From positions 1 through 19,647 of the forward strand of contig JBFHRO010000034.1 in NCBI GenBank assembly GCA_041591635.1: a stretch of DNA of 19,647 nt, in the 5' to 3' direction. The stretch comes from JACKOD01 sp041591635 (lineage in GTDB: Bacteria > Pseudomonadota > Gammaproteobacteria > Pseudomonadales > Oleiphilaceae). The notes under the pieces are model-generated. The model was not told the DNA's origin. It did not search any database and was given only the letters and a program-made list of their open reading frames with translations. Made by a program: the position numbers and the translations under genes. Numbering within the stretch: position 1 is the stretch's first letter; the number at the start of each line of letters is the position of its first letter. Shown here piece after piece: positions 14,871-19,647 of this stretch.

Positions 14871-14946
14871 GGGTCGTTAGCTCAGTCGGTAGAGCAGTTG
14901 GCTTTTAACCAATTGGTCGTAGGTTCGAATCCTACACGACCCACCA
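14871..14946 (+). tRNA. tRNA-Lys (anticodon UUU), copy 2
   Basis: Identical over all 76 nt to the copy 118 bp upstream, anticodon TTT at 14904-14906. The 42-nt AT-rich spacer has no -10 at a usable distance, so this copy probably comes from the same primary transcript as copy 1 and is released by tRNA processing. Confidence 0.98.
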
Positions 14947-14956
14947 CTGTATCTTG

Positions 14957-14980
14957 CGGGAGCCTCATGGCTCCCGTTTT
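14957..14980 (+). terminator. Rho-independent terminator of the tRNA-Lys transcript
   Basis: A perfect 8-bp GC-rich stem CGGGAGCC/GGCTCCCG with a TCAT tetraloop, directly followed by TTTTCGTTT. It lies 10 nt after the second tRNA, so it closes the dicistronic tRNA unit and isolates it from nadA. Confidence 0.9.
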
Positions 14981-15015
14981 CGTTTGTGACACCGTTTGAT
15001 CAAAATGGCCGTGTC

Positions 15016-15044
15016 TTGGCATAGTACGGTGAGTGAAAATAAGT
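15016..15044 (+). promoter_or_regulatory. Candidate promoter for nadA
   Basis: -35 TTGGCA (15016-15021, 5 of 6) and a weak -10 AATAAG (15039-15044, 4 of 6) at 17-bp spacing. It sits between the tRNA terminator and the nadA start, where a separate promoter is needed. Confidence 0.3.
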
Positions 15045-15103
15045 TTGTGATTGGAAAGAGCCTTTGTATGGGGGATTCGCCTGAGTCGCGGGGGGAGGGT
15101 AAT

Positions 15104-16147
15104 ATGAGCAAATTTGATGACCGTATACGAGTGCAAGAGCATTTGGCCCATGAGCACGAGGCACCTCAACTGCAAGCTGATCAACAAGATTTTTACCTGC
15201 GTAAGATAAAGGCCCTGCTGAAGCAGAAAGATGCTGTTTTGGTTGCACACTACTACACCGACCCATTGATCCAGGCTCTCGCAGAAGAAACAGGCGGTTG
15301 CGTAGCGGATTCACTCGAGATGGCACGCTTTGGCAACCGGCATCCGGCATCCACCCTGGTTGTTGCCGGAGTGCGTTTTATGGGAGAAACGGCAAAAATC
15401 CTTAACCCGGAAAAGCGGGTACTAATGCCAACGCTGGAGGCGACCTGTAGTCTGGATCTGGGATGCCCCGAAGCGGAGTTTGCGGCTTTTTGTGACGCTT
15501 ATCCTGACCGTACCGTGGTTGTTTACGCCAATACCTCAGCGGCGGTCAAGGCTCGGGCAGATTGGGTCGTAACTTCCAGTATTGCCCTTAAGGTGGTTGC
15601 TCATCTTGATCAGCAAAACAAAAAGCTGGTCTGGGCGCCTGATCGGTTTTTGGGTGGTTATGTGCAAAAGATGACCGGTGCCGACATGCTTATTTGGCAA
15701 GGTGCCTGTATCGTCCACGAAGAATTCAAGGCCAAGGGGGTGATGGATTTGAAACTCTTGTACCCGGACGCAGCCGTCCTGGTGCACCCGGAATCACCAG
15801 AATCTGTTGTGGAGTTGGCGGATGTGACAGGCTCAACCTCTGCGCTGATCGCCGCCGCCAGAGACCTTCCCAACACCCGCTTTATCGTGGCAACAGATAG
15901 CAGTATTTTCTACAAAATGCAGCAGGCGGCACCCGGCAAGATTCTTATCGAGGCACCCACGGCAGGCTCAGGTGCAACCTGTCGCAGTTGTGCGCATTGT
16001 CCCTGGATGGCCATGAACGGCCTGGAAAACCTTGCTGGGTGTCTTGAGGCTGGCACAGGCGAAGTGTTAGTGGATGAGGCGGTTCGAGTGCGTGCACTTG
16101 TGCCCCTGCGGCGCATGCTCGATTTCTCTGCGACATTGTCGAGATAA
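15104..16147 (+). CDS. nadA: Quinolinate synthase A
   Basis: 4Fe-4S enzyme that condenses iminoaspartate with dihydroxyacetone phosphate to quinolinate in de novo NAD synthesis. With the ATG at 15104 the protein has 347 residues, the E. coli length, and the start follows a strong G-rich ribosome site with GGAGG at 15094-15098. Upstream in-frame ATGs (14996, 15005, 15068) are not family-like. Cluster cysteines Cys115, Cys202 and Cys299 are present, the last in the CRSCAHC motif at 293-299. AHYYTDP (48-54) and GVRFMGETAKIL (89-100) form the substrate site. It lies downstream of the tRNA-Lys pair, as in Pseudomonas, and converges with the M48 protease gene with 45 nt between stops. nadB and nadC are not in the window. 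Confidence 0.96.
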   Translation: MSKFDDRIRVQEHLAHEHEAPQLQADQQDFYLRKIKALLKQKDAVLVAHYYTDPLIQALAEETGGCVADSLEMARFGNRHPASTLVVAGVRFMGETAKILNPEKRVLMPTLEATCSLDLGCPEAEFAAFCDAYPDRTVVVYANTSAAVKARADWVVTSSIALKVVAHLDQQNKKLVWAPDRFLGGYVQKMTGADMLIWQGACIVHEEFKAKGVMDLKLLYPDAAVLVHPESPESVVELADVTGSTSALIAAARDLPNTRFIVATDSSIFYKMQQAAPGKILIEAPTAGSGATCRSCAHCPWMAMNGLENLAGCLEAGTGEVLVDEAVRVRALVPLRRMLDFSATLSR

Positions 16148-16192
16148 CCGTTTTGACGATGAAGCACAAGTGGTGACAGTGGTAATGTCTGA

Positions 16193-17695
16193 TTACTGAA
16201 AGCGCAGTTTTTTTAGTGCAAACAGATCGTTCATGCGCTTTTGGATAATCGCGGTTTGTACTTCGCTTTTGCTTTTTCGTTGAGCCTGCTGGAGATGTAT
16301 GAGCGCCTTATCTATGTCTCCAATCAACAGATGATATTCTGCAAGTGATTGATGGCTGCGAACGGCCTCATTAAGTTTACCGTAGACCTCGGCGTGTCGT
16401 TGCCAGATAGCCGGGTTGGATGCTTGCGAGTAGGTGAGTTGTTGCAGGTGCTGTGCCGCGTCCCTGAATTGCTCCTGTTTCATATATAGTTCGGAAAGAA
16501 TCCACAGCAATGGATAGTTGTTCGGATTAAGGGTCAATTGCTGTTCCAGGTAGGCAATCGCTTCCTGCGTTTTCCCCTCGGCATACAAGGCCTGACCCAT
16601 GCTGACGTGAAACGTTATACGTGTCGGATAATCCCTGGTAAGAGTCTGCAGCAGGTGAGAGCCTTCCTTGATCATGTTGTTTTGCAAGTAGGCAAGTGCC
16701 AGGCCGTATCGTTCTGCAGCATTGTTTGTTGTGGATCTTTGGGTAAGAGCATTGGTAAAGAAGTCGATAGCACTGGGATCATTACGCTTGGTGTGAGCGA
16801 GAATCCGGGTCCGTATCAGGTGATACTCCAGATCATCCTCGTAACCTTTGGCAGGAAATTGTTCTGCTCTGTTGCGAGAATCAGCAATTCGTGACTCTGT
16901 CACCGGGTGCGTAAGAAGGTATTCTGGGGGTTGGTCGCCCTGAAACTGGGTCAGTTTCAGCATTTCGCCAAACATTGAAGGCATGGCGCGCGGATTCATC
17001 CCGGCAAGATACAAGGTCTGGATTCCGATGCGATCTGCTTCCTGTTCGTTTTGTCGCGAATAGCTAAGCTGGGACTGAATGCTGGCGGCTTGCGTGGCGG
17101 CATAAACGGCGAGGCCTTTGTCTCCCCCTGCCGTTGCGCTGACCACGATGCTTGCTAAAATGGCGGCCAGCTGCAATGGCAATTCCTGACGACTTTGCTC
17201 TATGCGACGGGCAAAGTGTCGTTGACTCAGGTGGGCAAGTTCGTGCGCCAGTACCGATGCAAACTCCTGCTCATTAGTGGCGTGCACAAACAAGCCGGTA
17301 TTGATGCCGATGATTCCTCCGGGAACAGCGAAGGCATTCAGGTCGGGATTATCAATGATGACGAGTTCAAGTCGCTTTATTGAAAGCTCCGAGTTGGCCG
17401 CCAGGCGATAAACCAGCGAAACGAAGTAGTCCTCAACCAGAGGATCGTGGAATGTTTGTACTTTGCCTCTGAGTGCGCGCAGCCATGCTTGACCCAAGGC
17501 GCGTTCCTGCTGCAGTGAAACTAGCCCGGATGATGAGTCGCCCAGTGTGGGTAGTGGTCGGTCTATCGGTGATTCATGTTGAGTTGCCGCGCAGACAGTG
17601 TGCAGCAGGCTGTTGATAATAAGCAGCACGACCAGAAAAAACCGGTTCAATCCGGACCGACTTGTGCGGTGCCAAAATGAGTGCGGGCTGTTCAA
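16193..17695 (-). CDS. bepA: Periplasmic M48 metalloprotease with TPR domain (BepA type)
   Basis: Likely outer-membrane-assembly quality-control protease/chaperone: E. coli BepA helps LptD maturation and degrades stalled outer-membrane proteins at the BAM complex. With a TTG start at 17695 the protein has 500 residues. It has a long basic N-region then a hydrophobic signal segment (FFLVVLLIINSLLHTVCA), the M48 catalytic domain with HELAH at residues 151-155 and the third zinc ligand Glu217 in NEQEADRIG, LLTHPVTESRIADSRNRA, and a C-terminal TPR domain (~290-500). No ATG is available. The TTG has AGAGGA 9 nt upstream, while the more distal GTG at 17755 has no ribosome site and gives a 40-residue N-region. 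The true start is uncertain. Divergent from the TusA-like gene. Confidence 0.88.
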   Translation of the reverse strand: MNSPHSFWHRTSRSGLNRFFLVVLLIINSLLHTVCAATQHESPIDRPLPTLGDSSSGLVSLQQERALGQAWLRALRGKVQTFHDPLVEDYFVSLVYRLAANSELSIKRLELVIIDNPDLNAFAVPGGIIGINTGLFVHATNEQEFASVLAHELAHLSQRHFARRIEQSRQELPLQLAAILASIVVSATAGGDKGLAVYAATQAASIQSQLSYSRQNEQEADRIGIQTLYLAGMNPRAMPSMFGEMLKLTQFQGDQPPEYLLTHPVTESRIADSRNRAEQFPAKGYEDDLEYHLIRTRILAHTKRNDPSAIDFFTNALTQRSTTNNAAERYGLALAYLQNNMIKEGSHLLQTLTRDYPTRITFHVSMGQALYAEGKTQEAIAYLEQQLTLNPNNYPLLWILSELYMKQEQFRDAAQHLQQLTYSQASNPAIWQRHAEVYGKLNEAVRSHQSLAEYHLLIGDIDKALIHLQQAQRKSKSEVQTAIIQKRMNDLFALKKLRFQ

Positions 17696-17823
17696 CGAAC
17701 TGCATCCTCTGTTTTTTGACGGCTGATTTAAACGCCCCTGGCGCCTGTTTCGCACTAAAATAGCAGAATGCGTTGCGACTGCGCACAGCTAAATGAAACT
17801 TAATTTGGTAACGATGCAGAGTG

Positions 17824-17853
17824 TTGGCGCAACAAGAGCTTGGCAGATATAGT
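17824..17853 (+). promoter_or_regulatory. Candidate promoter for the TusA-like/PerM-like pair
   Basis: -35 TTGGCG (17824-17829, 4 of 6) and -10 TATAGT (17848-17853, 5 of 6) at 18-bp spacing, about 78 nt before the 17931 start, within the divergent gap with the protease gene. Confidence 0.4.
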
Positions 17854-17930
17854 TGGCCCATGTTACCGAGACCCGCAGCCCGCGTCAGGTAAAGCTCGCA
17901 TTCAACCGAGTACGCATGTGAAGTGACATC

Positions 17931-18194
17931 ATGACAGAAATCTCACATAACCCGGACGATAGGTTGCAGGCTGATTGCATGCTGGATGTTTCCGGCTTGG
18001 CATGCCCCATGCCGCTGCTTAAGGCAAAACAACGACTCAATGGCATGGAGGTGGGGCAAACTTTGTGCGTTATTGCAACGGACGCGGGATCACAGAGGGA
18101 TTTTGTCAGTTATACCAGACTTTCCTCGCATGAACTTCTCCAGACGAGAATCGATGGTGATCGTTTTATGTATTTGATCAGAAAAGGTGGCTGA
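17931..18194 (+). CDS. TusA/SirA-family sulfur-carrier protein
   Basis: An 87-residue cytoplasmic protein with the family signature LDVSGLACPMPLLKAK. The persulfide-carrying Cys is residue 25 of the CPxP motif, and the C-terminus YLIRKGG is the same as in E. coli TusA. Members pass sulfur to tRNA thiolation, molybdenum cofactor or other pathways. The position next to a BepA-type protease gene and a PerM-type gene matches Pseudomonas aeruginosa PA1006, a TusA-like protein tied to molybdenum homeostasis. So I favour that paralogue over the tRNA-thiolation TusA and leave the symbol blank. No strong ribosome site is visible; a GAAG lies 7 nt before the ATG. The next gene starts 7 nt after its stop. 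Confidence 0.88.
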   Translation: MTEISHNPDDRLQADCMLDVSGLACPMPLLKAKQRLNGMEVGQTLCVIATDAGSQRDFVSYTRLSSHELLQTRIDGDRFMYLIRKGG

Positions 18195-18201
18195 AGGTTT
18201 T

Positions 18202-19281
18202 ATGCTTTCTATTGTAAGGAGTTGGGTCGACAAGTATTTTTCTGATGAGGAAGCACTTGTCTTGCTATTGCTGCTGAGCTTTGGGTTGGCAGCTATTGTG
18301 TATCTTGGACAGGTTCTGGCGCCGGTTATTGGAAGTGCCATTATTGCATTCATCTTGCAGGGCATGGTGACCAGGTTGATCGGTTTTCGGGTGCCAAAGC
18401 AGGTGGCGATTCTGTCTGTGTTTATGTTGTTTCTCGGGTTCATGGTGGCTTTTTTGTTCGGGCTGGTGCCCTTGTTGTGGAAGCAGATGACGTCGCTGGT
18501 GCGCGAACTGCCTCGAATGTTTACGGACCTTCAAGCCTACATAAAGCTCTTGCCGGAGCAATACCCTGCCTTTGTAAGTGATGATGTTGTAAATACGCTC
18601 TACCAGCAGGCTACGGGGGAGGCGGCAAAATTCGGTCAAGTGATTCTTTCGTATTCGCTCGAAAGTTTTCCAATACTGGTTGCGATTCTGATTTACCTCG
18701 TTTTAGTGCCCATTTTGGTGTTTTTCTTTCTCAAAGATAAGGATGTGATTCTGGATGCTCTGGCCAATATGTTGCCAAACCGGCGTGGCGTGATGACTCG
18801 CGTGTGGCATGAAATGAACATGCAGTTCGCGAATTACATTCGGGGAAAAGTGGTAGAGATCTTTGTGGTAGGAGGGGCAACTTATATTGCGTTTATTTTG
18901 CTGGGGCTCAATTACGCTGCGTTGTTGGCGATACTTGTGGGATTGTCGGTGGTGATTCCGTATATAGGTGCGACACTGGTCACGATTCCCGTCGTGATGA
19001 TCGGGCTTTTTCAGTGGGGTTGGGGCTCGGAGTTCATCTCCATGATAGTGATTTATGGTGTCATACAGGCAATCGATGGCAACATCCTGGTGCCGCTGCT
19101 GTTTTCAGAAGTTGTTAATCTGCACCCTGTCATGATTATTGTGGCAGTACTGGTATTCGGTGGAATATGGGGTGTGTGGGGGGTGTTTTTTGCCATTCCG
19201 CTTGCGACCATGCTCAAGGCAATTTTGAGTTCATGGCCGACAGCGGGAAAAAACGCCTCTGTCGAGGCGGATAGGGCTTGA
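18202..19281 (+). CDS. AI-2E/PerM-family transmembrane protein
   Basis: Inner-membrane protein of the AI-2E transporter/PerM (YhhT/TqsA) family; reported roles range from autoinducer export to cation/proton exchange, and the substrate here is unknown. 359 residues from the ATG at 18202, which has GAAGG at 18193-18197; a GTG at 18187 would overlap the upstream stop and add five residues. Hydrophobic segments: about three near the N-terminus (~15-92), then a soluble amphipathic region (~93-150), one at ~152-175 (FPILVAILIYLVLVPILVFF) before the charged LKDKD, and a dense C-terminal group (~208-335). The family core is also visible: NYIRGKVVEI, PYIGATLVTIPV, IDGNILVPLLF and LHPVMIIVAVLVFGGIWGVWG. 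Translationally coupled to the TusA-like gene. Confidence 0.88.
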   Translation: MLSIVRSWVDKYFSDEEALVLLLLLSFGLAAIVYLGQVLAPVIGSAIIAFILQGMVTRLIGFRVPKQVAILSVFMLFLGFMVAFLFGLVPLLWKQMTSLVRELPRMFTDLQAYIKLLPEQYPAFVSDDVVNTLYQQATGEAAKFGQVILSYSLESFPILVAILIYLVLVPILVFFFLKDKDVILDALANMLPNRRGVMTRVWHEMNMQFANYIRGKVVEIFVVGGATYIAFILLGLNYAALLAILVGLSVVIPYIGATLVTIPVVMIGLFQWGWGSEFISMIVIYGVIQAIDGNILVPLLFSEVVNLHPVMIIVAVLVFGGIWGVWGVFFAIPLATMLKAILSSWPTAGKNASVEADRA

Positions 19282-19339
19282 TATCGATGCAATACAGTCA
19301 TGCCTTGCTGATCGTGCACTCCAAATTTACGTGATTCGG

Positions 19340-19647
19340 CTAAAGCAGGATGACTGCGGCAATAATGCTCAGTGTTACGACAAATCCTACACCAACCAGA
19401 ATGGCTATGGGTGGTTTGCGGTTGGAAGAGGATTTTGCTGCCGTCGATTCTGTCGACGAGGCCGATTTTTCGTGAGCTGCTGCGGGCTTCTTGGATTTTG
19501 TCGCTGAGCCAGAAGCATCCTGAACTTTGCTTGCCATGTTGTTTTGGTTGGCTGATGCCGGAGCTTTCGCATTGCTCATGCGAATTACTGTTTTGTTGGC
19601 ATCGCTTTCGGGGCCAATCACCTCAAAGGTGACGACATCTAGTTTTA
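19340..19647 (-). CDS. Unrecognised protein with C-terminal membrane anchor, 5'-truncated by window edge
   Basis: The frame is open from the window edge (reading ...KLDVVTFEVIGPESDANKTVI) to a TAG at 19340-19342, about 101 codons. A GTG at 19621 and ATGs further in could be starts, but the upstream residues look like protein continuing from outside, so I call it partial. After a short beta-like segment comes a ~55-residue Ala/Ser/Lys/Asn-rich low-complexity linker. The end is one hydrophobic helix (PPIAILVGVGFVVTLSIIAAVILL) preceded by basic residues, at the very C-terminus: a tail-anchor layout. I do not recognise the family. It converges with the PerM-type gene, and no strong terminator is visible in the 58-nt gap. 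Confidence 0.55.
   Translation of the reverse strand, partial: KLDVVTFEVIGPESDANKTVIRMSNAKAPASANQNNMASKVQDASGSATKSKKPAAAHEKSASSTESTAAKSSSNRKPPIAILVGVGFVVTLSIIAAVILL

Overview
This window is housekeeping chromosome from a gammaproteobacterium, most likely a free-living relative on the Pseudomonas/Cellvibrio side. The evidence is the protein-level resemblance and the gene order: aspS, ruvCAB, ybgC and tolQRAB-pal-cpoB, then tRNA-Lys, nadA, an M48 peptidase, a TusA-family protein and a PerM-type protein. Pseudomonas has the same order with extra genes interspersed. No mobile element, CRISPR array or phage gene was seen.

Left part (1-4914). The 3' part of guaA is followed by tadA, which overlaps it slightly or sits just downstream, and by a HIT-family protein gene, all on the plus strand. 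Convergent to these, on the minus strand, lie fabR (repressor of unsaturated fatty-acid synthesis) and, upstream of it, a two-domain signalling protein that joins an HPt phosphotransfer domain to a degenerate HD-GYP domain. A roughly 310-bp divergent intergenic region leads to a small FmdB-type zinc-ribbon gene.

Centre (5015-14658). aspS is followed by a terminator-like hairpin and then two linked modules. The first is ruvC-ruvA-ruvB (Holliday-junction processing), with 40-nt gaps between its genes. The second is ybgC-tolQ-tolR-tolA-tolB-pal-cpoB, the Tol-Pal envelope machine that drives outer-membrane constriction at division. The tolQ-tolR gap holds an unexplained short hydrophobic reading frame. 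A strong hairpin follows the tolB stop, just before pal.

Right part (14659-19647). Two identical tRNA-Lys(UUU) genes share a clear promoter and a clear intrinsic terminator. nadA follows, with a convergent M48 metalloprotease gene (BepA type). Divergent from the protease is a TusA-like gene closely coupled to an AI-2E/PerM-family membrane protein gene. The window ends inside an unrecognised minus-strand gene that encodes a low-complexity linker and a C-terminal membrane anchor.

The strongest second-look items are the degenerate HPt/HD-GYP protein, the tolQ-tolR mini-frame, the tolB-pal hairpin, and the sequence signature of a non-discriminating AspRS. No clearly new multi-gene system was found.
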